From NCBI RefSeq assembly GCF_021155775.2, contig NC_060237.1, positions 12,487,832-12,551,831 of the forward strand: a DNA stretch of 64,000 nucleotides. The letters run 5' to 3'. This document shows, in pieces, positions 8,202-21,342 of the stretch. The stretch comes from Neodiprion pinetum (taxonomy: Eukaryota > Arthropoda > Insecta > Hymenoptera > Diprionidae). Below the pieces are notes generated by a model, which saw nothing but the letters and a program-made list of their open reading frames with translations, did not search any database and was not told the DNA's origin. A program made the position numbers and the translations under genes. Position 1 is the first letter of the stretch. Every line of letters begins with the position of its first letter.

Positions 8202-11200
8202 TTTTCGCGCGTCAGAAACAGATACCTATAAATATATTTGTCAAAGACTGTCATAAACAGCCGATGACAGCTGTCAAAGGGTTTGCTAGATGCTTTTTGT
8301 TTTGTTTTCGGGATCTGACCCCACCGCCAACTTCACGCGTATACTATCGTTATTACAATCTTTTTTATACTATTGTTATTATAATCTTTTTCTACGTTCA
8401 TTTGTTTGAAACTTTTTTATTAGATAGAGAGATTAGGAGAAAAGACAGATAGTGATAGCAAAAGACGATAGAAATTACAGAAGCGATGCAAGTACAAATT
8501 TGCAAGGAAATCAGACGGTAGATATATTTACTCGGAGCTACGAGTTCGTTCAGTGATAATATTGAATTCAATTAATCAATCAAAGAAATGACACGGTTAC
8601 ACGACGGCTTACAGCAACTCAGTGCCGTGACCATGATTGACAGAAAAACTGGTATCACACGATGCAACCAAAAGAAATAATGAAGATACAAGAAAGTAGA
8701 AAATATGAGCATCTTTCCAATGAGACGATACCTTACCTTTCCTCAGTCGGTGATTCGGGCACGCAGCCACTGATTTCAATTAAAATAAAACTTATCGATA
8801 GTGAAGGAAAAAGGTAGTAGTGAAGGTAGTCGGAACGAAAGAAATGAAGCTAAACGGTAGTATAAAACGATATAATGATAGCGCAAACGGTAGCGATAAA
8901 TCGAGGATAGCGATAGTGGTGAGGAAGAAGGAAAGGAAAATTAACTGACGGAAATCTCTAGACGTAACGAGCGAGGAAGAAACAGAGTTTCTCCTGGCAG
9001 GTTGAATAGACGGAAAATAGACGGAGGTCAGTGTTTGTCTCGCCGATTTCGTCGGTGTCATTAGGTAATTCTTCTTCCCGTAGTTGGTCGTTTATTTCGT
9101 ACCGTAATTGAGTCATCCCTCTTGTGGTGAATATCGGTCATGATTATGTTACGTGTCTTCGAAGATTGCCGATAGGTGACACGTAATGTCCTGCCCGTGA
9201 TTTCGTTGGTGACAACAGCTCGTGCAATGTTTTCAGGCGCTGCACCTAACTGTCCATGTTGCATTTTGTTAAGGACCGTTTAGTAGAGGCATAGTACGTA
9301 GGATGCCTCCCGGTCAAAGTTGCCGAATAGAGAGTGACGCGACGGCTTGCAGCAACTCAGTGTCCGCTTCCACCAGTTTCGTCATATACGTCGTGGCGTT
9401 CTACCTACGATATATCAAGAAAATCATGGGGTCACATGATGTCTTACAATTAGTGCACGTCAGAGTCATGAATAATGACTCATGATGATTGTGTTCCTTA
9501 CAGACAGGTACGCAGCATTGATTCTCGACGATTCTCTCGACGATGGTAACCTGGAACAGCACTATTTGAAGGTCAGTCCGGTACCTGCCCTGGAAGTCAC
9601 GGAGAGGGCGGATGCGAGGTGCGTTCTGCGCGTTGCACTGTACGCCGTCTTCCACAGTATTCGGGAAAGTGGGCGGCTGGCTTTTTTTGGAGAAATTGTA
9701 ACTCGGCTGTCAGGAGGATTTTACATTCCTCCACGCCAGAGTCCAAATTATACAACAGGTTCTGGTAGGCGGCGGTGCATCGGATAGTCAGTAAATGAAG
9801 TCATCGGTTGCTGTCGGTCCGTCGGTGGTCGAGATCATCGTCCTAGCACTTTGTTTGCTTGTGACGGAGCGCGAAATCATAGAAACTACAAATAAAGAAT
9901 TAGTAATCAGTAATTATTTCCGGTTTTGTGTCGAGTTCACTTGGAGTACCCCGCCAGGGACGCGTTTTCTGAGATTTTCCTTCAATTGTGTGCTCTTGTG
10001 TGGGCTATTCTAAAATATGTTATAACCATCAATGAGGGTTGAAGTAGAGGCCAAGTAGAGAATTATTATAAAATATAGAAACTAACAGATGATACGTAGT
10101 CTCTAGTTTGCGGTAAGTGCAAGAGGAAGAGAGATAATATTCGGTACGGTAAAAGATAATTTCGGGATTAAGACAAATATTACTCAAGAGAATTAATGCA
10201 CAACATACTACAACCAAAGAGACTACGGACAACTACGATCAGCGGTAATAGTGAAGAAAATAATGAAAAAGATGTTATTCGATACGGCGCAATACTCCAA
10301 AGTCAAAAGAACGACGAGTGAGGCCGCGCGGCGATGTAAGATCGCCCACGCGGTACACTCACTAAGATTAATTACTCAAAGATAATAGGTAAAGAAACAG
10401 TTATGAGTTTATCAGAAAAGGTATGACAAAATGGTAATGCTCAATAGCTAAGATAAGAATTGATAACTTAACAGAACACGCTGCTATACAGCGATATTAG
10501 GTATTTAGGTATTCTAGTAGAGAGAGATAATAAAATGAAGCGATAGTCACTCACAATGCGTAAGTAAGAGTCAACCAGTCGCGAAGTTACTTGCAATAAG
10601 AACTAGAAGGTGATAAAATAAGAAATAGTAGAGAATAATTTACGAGCCCAGGTGGCTCGCGGAGACGAACTGCAAGAGAGAGAGAGAGAGATAAAGATAC
10701 GATATTTTGCAAGTAATTTCATGGCTTTACAAAATAGAAAAGAAACCTCACTTACGTGAAAAGAAGATATGACAGATACAGAAGATGCGGTAACAAAAGC
10801 GAGAAACTGAACTTATAGCGATAGCAATAACTAGATATTTCGAGAGCGCGTCTTTCGAGAGCGAAAACTGAGCGTGGAGTGTCGAGACGAGCGATGATCC
10901 TGATTTTCGTCGTACTGCTGTCACGTAATTCTTCCTCAAATTTGCGTTATTCTAATTGGGCCAGCAGGTCGCGTAGGTTGGGTCTACAGGTAGGCGGCGA
11001 TAATCCCTCGCCGCTTGTTTTCTTCTTCTTCGCTGACAGGTATCGAGGTATCAGGACGTCGGACGGTGGTCGGAGATGTTTTCCCTCAGCTGTGCGGTAT
11101 CGTTGGTGAGAGGGGAAGTCGTACCACTCATGTGTTGCGATATCGTAGTGTGCGAGAATATTGCGTTACCGATATTTTGGACTTGCGACCGATTATGCTC

Positions 11201-12365
11201 CCCTCCTTGCTTTACTGGTACTCCCCGTTGCGGTTATTTCGTTGGCGCTGCATCCCGGCACTCGCTCATTGGAGCCCTCATGCCAGAACGATCTGATGGT
11301 GATGGCCCTCGACCCGGATCCCCACACTATATCCACCAGATCCACGTGGTCAGCATAGTCTAGCGTATTCCACGCTACAGCCCTTCGATAGGACGGTTCA
11401 TGAAGAGACAACCGTCCCTTTTTTGATGGACAACGAGTGAGTAGATGTCATGGTCGGTTCAGCTCCAGGCTGATAAATATCGTCGACAGGAGGCTTTGTT
11501 GTATTTTTGACGCACAGCCCTGTACGCCGTCTGGCGATGCATCTAAGCGGTAGAAGCATTGATTCGTGGTTCGGCTCCTGGCTGATAAGTCTTAAATAGT
11601 TGGAGGTACTGTTTGTGCATCACGCACGACCCTGTTCACAACTTAGATAGGCATCCATCGGGAGTGGTTTTAGCGGTATTCGTTAGTCTGTAGTCGGTGG
11701 TGGTCGGTGTTGAGCTGGTACGTGACCCCTGTCAGGATGTGTCCTGGTATCTTAAAGCGGAAGTCTCGGAGTCGGTTCTCGTAGAGCGTTACAAAATTAG
11801 AAAATATAATAGAATTAGCTTGATAAAGAGAATTTCACTTAAAGGTAACCAGTCGTTCTTTTTGGAGTATTGACCTCAGATGTGCTTTCGGTATTTTTAG
11901 CGATATTCCGTACGTAGGGAAGTGCGATAGTTAACACATGTGACGGGTTATGAAATACCACGTTACGATGTATATATATTGTAACGTATTCAGCTGACAA
12001 GCATATAGGCCGAACAGCGTTTAGAGCAAACAGCTGACCCACCGACAAGTCACTATGACCACGGATCAACGCAGCGGCGACAGCAACCCACCACCTAACG
12101 CACGGGCTACTGAGCAGCGTGGCACCAATAGCTGAGCCATTGACTCAACTGAGTCACGCACGCCGTAGTGACTCCGTAGCGAGGCATCATCACTGCATCC
12201 GAAACCACCATTTACAGCATTGAGAGCTGCTTGAACCGTATTTACATCGTAGTTTTTTCTACTTTATATCTTTCAATAAATCTTAAATTATGTTTTTTTA
12301 GTAATATAGGCACTATCTTTCTCTGACAGTTCTCTTTGTTATCACGTTTGGCTATTTTGTGAAGA
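8202..12365. other. Long stretch without recognisable genes
   Basis: Many short ORFs on both strands, none with a motif I can name. ~8450-9000 and ~10030-10900 are AT-rich, purine-biased sequence with repeated AGCGATAG/CGGTAGT-like words. 9060-9780 and 10950-11760 are more GC-balanced. An AATAAA-type poly(A) signal lies near 12277. Old, decayed repeats are the likeliest content. Confidence 0.4.
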
Positions 12366-15095
12366 GTACCCAGGCAGCACATTCATATCCCAGTAACGTA
12401 ACAAATACTTGAATCTTGTTCCTCCCGACATTACAGCTACATCGCATGTGCTCTTCATGTACCGTACGTTTACTCCATTATGTCCGCCACAAAACATTAT
12501 GGTAGCTATATAACAGGCATAGAATAGAGATACGTATCAATAATATCACAGATATGGATGAGATTCATATCCTTGCAGGTCCGTTATATATCATTTATGT
12601 TCTTATTTTTTGCATCCAGCGCATGCCTGTTATGGTTTGCAGTGACAGATCAGATTCTTATCTGTTACGTAATACATCCAAATCAAATCCATTGAATAAA
12701 CGTACTTAATACATATCTGTCACTTCGTGTAACATTTTACAGCAATTTACGACAATTTATTTTATGCGCATGTCCACATGTGCACACTGTGAAAAAAAAC
12801 ACACAAGTACCTGGATATATAAGGAAAAGATTGTTTACTACCACCCAGAATATTAAAATAGAATGTGTCATAAAAGTAACCAGCTTGAAATGACAAAGCA
12901 TAACAAAGATACTAGAATATAGAAATTCAACATGTAGTGTCATACAAGTAACAATAGGGAAACGGGTATATATTGCCGTTACACGCATTTAGCTTAATAT
13001 ACAGGTAATAGCATATCAAAATTCAACGTGTTACAGCGAGAAATAAGTACACGCTACTTAGCATGGTTCTTGGAGCGTTTAATCACTTATCAAGAGTTCT
13101 TTTCTAACGCTAATCGGGATGGGATGAGTGGGTGAGAGAGTGAATGAATAAAACCTCAGTTTTGCGAGACAAGAAAAGGATGCCTGCTTCGGCATAATTT
13201 CCTCCACGAGACAGAGGGAAAAGCCAAAGCAAGTCAAATATTTATTCAACACAAATCAAATTGACAGGATACTGGACAATAAATTCGCTGGCGCGTTCTT
13301 TCTTAACTAAATTGAACGATCATTCAATAATATCAAACTAGCTTACCAAGTACGGATTTAAATAAATAAAACGCTGCAAATTCCGACGGTCACGTGGAAG
13401 CGGGGTAACGGGGAGCGTCCAGATTGGCCCATACCCGTGCAAACAGCGGTCCTGACGTCTCGGGGATCCAACGCTGAGATGTTCGGGCAACAGATTTGTC
13501 GCCGCGTTGTCGCCCGCCCCGGGAACGGACACCTCCAATCACCGGAGGATGGACTGCTTCTCCACAAACCAAACCTAGACACGCGCCAACCTTGAAACCA
13601 AGCGGAACGAAATGGATGATGCAATCGCAACTCACGAACAGAAAGAAAAGCTTCACAACACGTCCTACCTATTCGTGCACTCTATCCTAACTAACTCACG
13701 CTATACCCCCACTAAGCACAGCAATCGCTGCGACGCGGCCGAGAACCCTCAACGCCGCGGGGCCTGAGCGGGTGATGCAAATAAAATTGATAATTCATTT
13801 TTCGATTGGGTTTGATGGCTGTAAGTATTAGTCAAAAAAAAATTCTCCAAAAATTTGAGCTATAAAAAAAGTTTTTTAGAGTTCGTTCGAATGACTAATA
13901 TTTTTTCTTGTACATACATTTATATGTATAAATTAGGTTGCAGATTTTTCTCACGTAAACGTAATTATGTGATAAGAGTATCAATTCCTTGGAACACACA
14001 AAAAAAGAACCGCTCGAATGTATGAAGTACATTAGCAATAGTCTATAATTGTTACATAAAAATAATTATGTAACGAGGATACAAATACTTTTAAACACAC
14101 TAGAATTGATCCCTTGACACATATCTGTGATGTTAACGGTGACATATTTTATTTATATATTGAAACGATTCGAGTATATTTATCCGCCGAATATCGCGAG
14201 AGTTTCATACGTAATATGAAAAGTAATGCGATGGTTTCGCACAAACTCGAATATCGTATTAATTTTGAGAATTTCCTGTCTCGTGAGTAGAACGGCAGGA
14301 TTTGGTCTCTGGACTCGAAAGGAAGGTGGAAAATAGTTACTTGTTAATTCTTTGATGAGATCCTGGAAGAGGTTGCTAGAGTTTGACCATTTTTAATTGG
14401 TTTTCGAGATAGCCTCAGAAGTTGTTTCATCACTCTCATGTGCAATGGCACGAGTAGAATAAACCCATCATCACAGGCCGTGTGAACGGTTGAGGGTCAA
14501 ACTTGTTCTGTGCTTGTGAAGTAAGACACAGAATAATCGCAATGAGCAATTTACTCGTGAGGCGAAAAATTTGTTTTGCAAGAGGAAATCTTTGAATAAT
14601 GATGATGTTATATCCCCAACAAGTGGGATCTATGACAGGAAAGAATGTCGTGAATTTACTTTTCTTATAATGTTATGAAATATTGTTGAAAGGTAAGAAG
14701 GAATTGTTTTCTCTTATTTGGTTTGATAATGATTCGTTTCGCAAACGGCAAGACAGAATATTATTGACGTGATAGCATAGTGGTCAGAAGGACGGGAATT
14801 CTACGCAAATATACCGTCGGCTATATCAAGACATCATGTCGCAATGCAGGAGGGTCTGTATAGATTCAGGGGCCCTACCTATGGGTCAGAGCAGAGGGTC
14901 AGTAACAAATGTTAGGTAACATCTGTTCTGTGAATTTAACATAAAATTTTCACGTAGCGGTTATGTTACACTAAGGTCAACGTACCTTGAAGGGCACATA
15001 AAACATATCAGTTATGTACCTAACCAGATATATCATTGGCTTTCTCATTGTGATCCAGCAGCAACATAAAAGAAGCAAGTGTGCTGCCTGGGTAC
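12366..15095. mobile_element. Candidate inverted-repeat-bounded element, 2.73 kb, no transposase
   Basis: GTACCCAGGCAGCAC at 12366-12380 is matched by its exact reverse complement GTGCTGCCTGGGTAC at 15081-15095. The repeats would be 11-12 bp inside a TA or GTAC target duplication. Symmetry does not extend further inward. The interior has no recognisable transposase; ORFs around 13338-13690 lie in a GC-richer patch but show no family motif. It could be a non-autonomous DNA transposon or a chance pairing of two related ends. Confidence 0.35.
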
Positions 15096-16757
15096 GTTTA
15101 CATATCTAAAATTAACAAAAAAACTAAAGTCTTCATACTACAGTTGATAATTCGTGACAGCTTATTATTTTTTAAATCACCTACCTGCGAAAAGGTTTTG
15201 AGGTTATGATTGGTAAAATCCTTAATACAGATTGTCACTTGATTACTTCAATTAGAACTGCATCTTACAAGGTCCAAAATTAGATAAACACGAGTACACA
15301 GCCGTACAATTAGATTTTGTAAAGCCATGAATGAAACAAAATGAGGACACTTAACACGTGTCCCAGTGCTACGTTGTAATATTGAGAACTAGTTTGCGGT
15401 GGGATGAGCATGCCATCAAGTTGTCACTACTGGTGTCTGTCTTAATCATGAGGAGGCAATTTGGGACTACTGATTTTAAAATAAATATCAACCATGAACG
15501 CAATATTAATTGCTCATTTTATGCGTTAGTCGTAGGACTCTACACTATTTGTATGAAACACATGATCTACATCGGGATTACGCGCACCCCATAACTTCAA
15601 CTCAACGCTGATAACAGACTGTTTGTCGTAGAAGGGTTTTTTTCATTCCAAAGCTGAAAGACTGAAACATAAAATAGTACATGCGAGAGGATCCTTACAT
15701 GAATTTTTCACCGTGACAAATTCCATTCAACGAAGGAAGAAAAATGATTTTCGCAGGCCGTAAGAAATATGTGGGTTGAGGGGTACCCATGCATAAGGGC
15801 TATTCCGCGTCAACCGGATCAGTCATCTCTCAGATATTTTTTTAATTTGGCATGTTGATTGTGTAGGGGGAGTTAGATTTTTGTGCCAAAGTGCGAATCT
15901 CATGATGCAAAATTCGATATTTTATTAACAATAACAAATTAGACTCCCATTTTTTTCAAAAATTCATAACTTCGGCAAAAAATTAGATACAATATTTTTT
16001 TTTTCCAAATTACGCGGAAAGCTTCATAGAATTAAAAAAAAAAAGAAATGGTAAGAAAAAGTTGTTATCAATTGTTTATTTAACAATTAATTTTTCAAAG
16101 ATTTTTAAAACAGTGACTGAGACGATCAAAAAATTTTTTTTCAATTCTGACATGTTCCTTGAACTGTACTACAACCTGTGAATTAATTCCAGAGGGGTTT
16201 TTTTCTTGGTTTTCGAGTAAAAAATCATTAAAGGTGTCGATGCGCATGAAATTGCGGCGCGCCGAGTCTCTACGTAATGGCGGGCGGCCGGTTGCCGTCC
16301 ACCGCTACCCCGCGGTGGCGTCGCAGCGTTATTTTAGAGTCATTTTCACGATGTAGGACATGATTGAAGAATCTGAAAAAAATACTGTACCTTCACAAGG
16401 CCTGCTCAAAGCGATAAGTGAAGTTCAAGAATGTGTTTTTCACCGTTTTTTTATTACAGAGATTAAAAATCTGTTATGACGCATTATGATTCACGCATGA
16501 ATTACGGACACAGGTTAAGGGTTGTTCGAGGATATGGAATACCTGCACCTGTGCATGTGTCACCTAAATCCTTTATTATCCGGGTAGTCCGGGTCACCAC
16601 CTCGATTCCGCGACGAGGTCATTTGGTCATTCTATTCTTCGATCAGCTGAAGACACGTCACCAAATGTCAAATAATAAAATTCAGGCAAATAGATTTGCT
16701 AAAGTCAGGTACATTGAATTGCACCTGCATTATGTTAGTCCCATTGGTGGAATTCAA
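15096..16757. other. No gene seen
   Basis: AT-rich with long T and A runs (15980-16150) and a GC-rich island at ~16250-16330. Short ORFs only. Confidence 0.4.
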
Positions 16758-17075
16758 CTAATCACAAGGGTTGTTGGGTGGGTTTTGTTGTAGATTTTCT
16801 AAGATAATAACGAAGCTCTTATGCTTTAAGTCCTCATTTTCAACATAATACACAACAAAAGGATGGATGGTAGCTTGATTGTTATTCCAGTGGAAGCTTT
16901 GAATTTCGTCTTGAACAACAAATGCATAGTTTTCAGCAAAGTCACCCCAAACTAAGAACTCCCCTGGTTGTAGACGACTTTTTCCGTCTTCCAAATATGC
17001 ACTTTGCTGTTTAGCGATGAAATCATGTTTCTTGAGGGCTTTCATTATAAAAAAATGTATACATATCCCTTCCAC
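16758..17075 (-). pseudogene. Fragment of a repeat-associated protein (DFAENY family)
   Basis: A 105-aa minus-strand frame containing GEFLVWGDFAENYAFVVQDE followed by IQSFHWNNNQATIHPFVVYY. I recall this signature from uncharacterised, multi-copy proteins of arthropods and cnidarians that behave like transposase remnants. The aspartate of GDFAENY would be a candidate metal ligand (inference). The frame starts and stops inside what should be a larger domain, so this is a fragment. Confidence 0.4.
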
Positions 17076-17179
17076 ATATCCCTGGAATCAAACTGCTGCT
17101 GAACTGGAATCAGATTGAATTTAAACTTATAAAATTACAAATGATAATTCGACAAAGTTTCTCGGCATCCTCGGTCAAA

Positions 17180-18286
17180 TGTTTGAAATAAAACAAACTT
17201 CTGTTTTACGTTTCGACCCTAGTGGGGGGGCGGGGGGCTTCCTCAAAAGTACAATTTATAAACAGAAATAAAAACGAAAAAACCTATAAACTATAATGCA
17301 TCCATTTACATCTGGAGCATAAATGTACGGTCAGTAATCTGACATATTAAGCGTGAAGAAAAAATACATTGCGAATAAAGAGAAACAAGAAGGGAGGGGG
17401 GTGGGGCGGAACTTACATTAAGTTACTTAGTAAACGGCATCAAGGCCGAACCTGGATTCAATCCGTCAAGAAATGGAAAGAATCCATAGCTCACCGAGTC
17501 GTCATCTGTGTTCAAAGAAAGGCTTATTATTATCATTGGCCCATCAAAAAAGCAAAAACTTACCGAACGTGTAACAGAATATTTATTATTCATTTGTCTG
17601 GCTCCTTCGGGACCACTTTAAAATGGAATCCGTAATTTAAAACGGAGACCGTTAGCCGCAAAGGTGCTAAGCCGGTAAGGCGGAATGGTGAGCGAAAAAG
17701 ACCATGAATTGTGAACGATAAGATGACGATTCAATGAGTATAGAAGTACAGTCGGTAACTAGGAAAGAACCATAGAGAGAAAGACGTCGTGGCACTGCTA
17801 TCTATCCTAGGAAGTAAGCTACCTCCACTGCGGGAAGGAAAGAGAAACTCCCGATTTGTTCAAAATCAAACTGCAATAAACGGGACTGAGGTTATCTGTG
17901 TCAGATCTTGAATTGACGGAATCGCATTCGCCAACAATACTACACATTTCTAATATCAATCACTTTCTATGCTCCTTCTCACCGTGGAGGACGCTAACTT
18001 CTATAAAATTAAAATTGTGATTATGTTTGTTTTTCCGGATCAGAGAAAATGTTACGTTTATGTTCATTGATTCTTGTCTTTAAATGTCTGCCAGTTTTCC
18101 CTATACAACATTTGTTGCAATCAACGCAAAGAATTCTTTAGGCTACATTTGATCTTTTTTCAATAGAAACTTGACCTTCCGGTAACACAAACATCCATGA
18201 CAAATTATTCATATTTTTGAATACACACCTGACTTTGAATTTGGATGGAACACGGGCTCCTTTTTGAGACAGACCTTTCACATAGG
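17180..18286 (-). pseudogene. PLE-D C-terminal GIY-YIG region and 3' end
   Basis: Reading the minus strand, a YVKGLSQ segment (typical of the PLE linker before the nuclease) leads to LCVDCNKCCIGKTGRHLKTR and then INEHKRN, the GIY-YIG-type endonuclease of Penelope-like elements. A stop falls between the linker and the CxxC motif. The tyrosine of YIG is changed to C, and further stops follow. The 3' end near 17207-17247 keeps a weak GAAAC / TTGAGGA pair resembling the hammerhead core of the other PLEs here, with the first core base changed. Confidence 0.65.
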
Positions 18287-18357
18287 ACTCAATTTTCGTT
18301 GAGTGAAACAGTCAAGGATGAAAATATGCAATTCACAATGGATAATGCCTTTATTTC

Positions 18358-18392
18358 GACGTTTCGGCAGGACCCCGCCTGCCATCATCAGG
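18358..18392 (-). ncRNA. Hammerhead-ribozyme-like core, PLE-B minus arm
   Basis: On the minus strand CCTGATGA is followed by a perfect stem II (GGCAGG / CCTGCC around CGGGGT) and then GAAACGTC. This matches the conserved hammerhead core CUGANGA - stem II - GAAA. Hammerheads are known in Penelope-like terminal repeats. I did not fold stems I and III or locate the cleavage site. Confidence 0.6.
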
Positions 18393-18496
18393 TTTCTTAA
18401 ATTTGCATAAATACATTGATTGAAGATGATGAAATTAGTCGAAATTCCGGTCAGGAGAAGACGTCTAATAATTTGTAAAACGTGAGTAAAATAATC

Positions 18497-18531
18497 GACG
18501 TTTCGGCCGGGCCCTACCGACCATCCTCAGG
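18497..18531 (-). ncRNA. Hammerhead-ribozyme-like core, PLE-A minus copy
   Basis: On the minus strand CCTGAGGA, a stem II formed by GGTCGG and CCGGCC, then GAAACGTC. It has the same layout as the plus-strand copy at 22882-22916, with minor loop differences. Cleavage activity is not shown. Confidence 0.55.
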
Positions 18532-19021
18532 ATAAATTTCTATAATAATTAACAAAAAGGATGCTTCAAAACACAAATCTGGATTGAAAGCATGGAGATA
18601 CGTTCATACGAATACATGTTGTTGCAAACATAGGTGAAAAATTAAGCAGTTACACGCACATGTCTGTGTGACAGTTTTAGGTTAAGCGTCAAGTTTTGAC
18701 GGATGGTTAAAGAGAGGAAAAATACGTTAATAAGAATGAATTATGGTGGAAAGAGTGCTTAATAAGAATGTGGAGTTAGACATGAGAAAGAGATCAGTTA
18801 AATTTGAAACAGATTACTCACAAAAATTGACGACCAGTTCATGCTTAGGTGTTGCTAATAGTTCAGCATTTCGGACGGAAGTGAAGGTTAGCGGGAATCG
18901 ATCCGTAAATCTATGTTGATCACGTGTGATATTGATCTATGTTCGAATGTCACGGACTTCAAAGGCAGGTGACCAATCGGGGCCACGGGCGCCAAAATTT
19001 TTGAAAACAAGATTATGAAAA

Positions 19022-21342
19022 CTAGAGAATGTTAGAGTATAAGTGGCTCAGATGTTCAATGTCAGTACGTTTGTTAACAGAGTTCCTTTTGTTCTTAAAG
19101 ATATGAATCATTTCCTTAATGATACGTTTATACCAGTTCGGTTCTGTAGCTAGGGTTATAGAGTTGTTGAAATCGAAATTATGCCCCAGACTTAAGGAGT
19201 GTTCTGCTAAAGCGCATCTATCAGTGACATGGCATTTAATATTAGAGCGATGGCCAGAAATTCTATTTTTTAGATGTTGTGACGTTTGTCCAATATAACT
19301 CTTGCTATAGTCTTGACATGGTATTTTGTATACACAGTTAATTTTCTCTAAATTAGGAGTTACAGACTTGAGATGAGAAAACAGAGAAAGTTTGGTAGTA
19401 TTAGATATTCTAAAAGTAATTTCAATACCCTCGTCATTCAGAATTCTTTTGATTTGGCTAGACAGATTTTCAATGTACGGTATAGAGATAGAGTTTTTAT
19501 ATTTGTCCTTAACATTAGTTTGATTGTTGGAGTCTAAATTCCAATCAATCGAGTTATACATTTTATCCACTCTATACTTTTTGATATCATTAATGAATTT
19601 TAAAGGGTAGCCATTAGATATGAGAGTTGTTTAGACAAGTTTTAAATTTTTCTTAAGGAATTGAGGGTTTGAGATTCTAAGGCAGCGATCGAATAAGGAT
19701 ATGGCGACAGATTTTTTATGTTTAATGGGATGATATGAATTAAAGTGAATGTATCTCCCAGACCAGGTTGGTTTGTGATGCCAATCTAAAATTATAGTGT
19801 CATTTTGGTTAATAACCATAGTGTCAAGAAAACTGATTTTACCATCTTTTTCCAACTCAAAGGTGAACTGTATACGTGGGTGAAAATTGTTAAACTTAGT
19901 CAGAAGGAGTTGTAGGTTTTCCTTCTTGACACACGTTATAATATCGTCTACGTATCGATAGTAAAAAGGGAGGCTAAAAGGAAGATGTGAAATGATTTTT
20001 TTTCAAAATGTTCAAGTACTAAATTCGCTACTACTGGGCTAATTGGTGAGCCCATTGCTACGCCAAAAATTTGTTGGTAGAATTTATCTTTGTAAGCGAA
20101 ATAGCATGAATCTAAACAAAGTTTAGTGGCTGCGAGGAATTCTTTTTCATTTATGTTGGTGTGGGGTTTCAAGTTGGGCCAGTTTTTACTGATTATAGAT
20201 ATTGCTACATTGGTTGGAATGTTGGTAAATAGTGATTTGACATGTAAGGATACTAACAGGTGTTCAGGAGGGATTGGTGTTTTCCTGATTTTGTTTACAA
20301 AGGACCAAGTGTCCTTGATGTGATAGTTGGATGTACCTGTTATGTTAGATAGAACACAAGAGCAAAATCTTGAAATATTGTAGATGGGGGAATTGATGTT
20401 ACAAACAATTGGTCTGAGAGGTACATTTTCTTTATGAATTTTAGGTAGAAAATATATTTTGGGAGGAAGAGAGTTGAAAGTTTTGAGGTTTTTAGCAGAA
20501 TTGGAATCTATGAATTTTTTTCTGTTGCCATAGGCTTATCATATCATTGACTTGTTTTTGTATTTTCATGGTGGGATCACGAGAGATAAGAGTATAAGTA
20601 CTAGAATCATTAAGAATATCTTGGCATTTTTGTTCAAACTCCATCTTGTCCATGACGACTGTAATGTTGCCTTTGTCGGCATCGGTGACTACTAGGTGGT
20701 TATTTTGTTTTAAAAATTCTTTGGTTTGTTTTACTTTGGAAGTTATTTGAAATTGAGATTTGGGAGGATGTTTGCCAAGTCTGTTGCCAATGAGTTGGCT
20801 AATATTTCATCTTACTTTATCTTTGGTGATTCCACTTTTGTTGAAGAGAGCTAATTCTACGCTACTTACAATATCATCTATAGGTAAGTTTATATTATTA
20901 TATGGTAAACCATGATTCGGACCGAGTGATAAGGTATCCTTAATTTCAGAAGGTAACTCTGTCTTAGATAAGTTAACTAACCAATTGTTAGTGTGAAATT
21001 CTTTAGGAGTCTGTATAGACTTAAGTTTGTTTAATTTTTAATATTATCAGTCTTAATGGCATTAAATAAACGATTGGCCTTCTCTATATCCAAGTTGAAA
21101 TTTTTATAATCTAAGTTAGTAAATTGGTTCGAAAAGAAAATGTTAATATTATAATTTAGTTCTTGGATTAGAAGCCTTTCATGTCGATAACAGGTTTTAT
21201 TTACGAGCGATAGACACTTGTGTTGTAAAAAGCGTAATGCTTTGATGAAGGTTTTTTCCTTTGTTAAATGTTGTAGGTTTTTGATTTTAAATTTTGAAAA
21301 GTTTGGAATAATGCCAAATTGACGGAATTTAAGAAGTGACAA
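19022..21342 (-). pseudogene. PLE-A reverse transcriptase / GIY-YIG endonuclease
   Basis: In order: an N-terminal 103-aa frame (21342-21031); a LSLGPNHGLPYN and DADKGNITVVMD region (~20990-20640); an RT motif GVAMGSPISPVVANLVLEHF (in 20172-19948); the catalytic YVDD, readable only after a +1 shift near 19950-19975; a downstream RT frame (19855-19631); and the 182-aa C-terminal frame (19570-19022). The last holds the CVYKIPC then YIGQTSQHLKNRISGH nuclease signature. Frameshifts and stops separate the parts, so no functional protein is made. The enzyme would prime and copy PLE RNA at a nicked target. Confidence 0.8.

Noticed and set aside
11980..12403. Possible solo LTR (TGTAACG ... CGTAACA) with a poly(A) signal
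   Set aside because: Ends are imperfect, there is no target duplication, and it overlaps the better-supported inverted repeat at 12366.
14765..14860. tRNA-like A-box (TAGCATAGTGG) suggesting a tRNA or SINE
   Set aside because: No B-box and no cloverleaf could be read.
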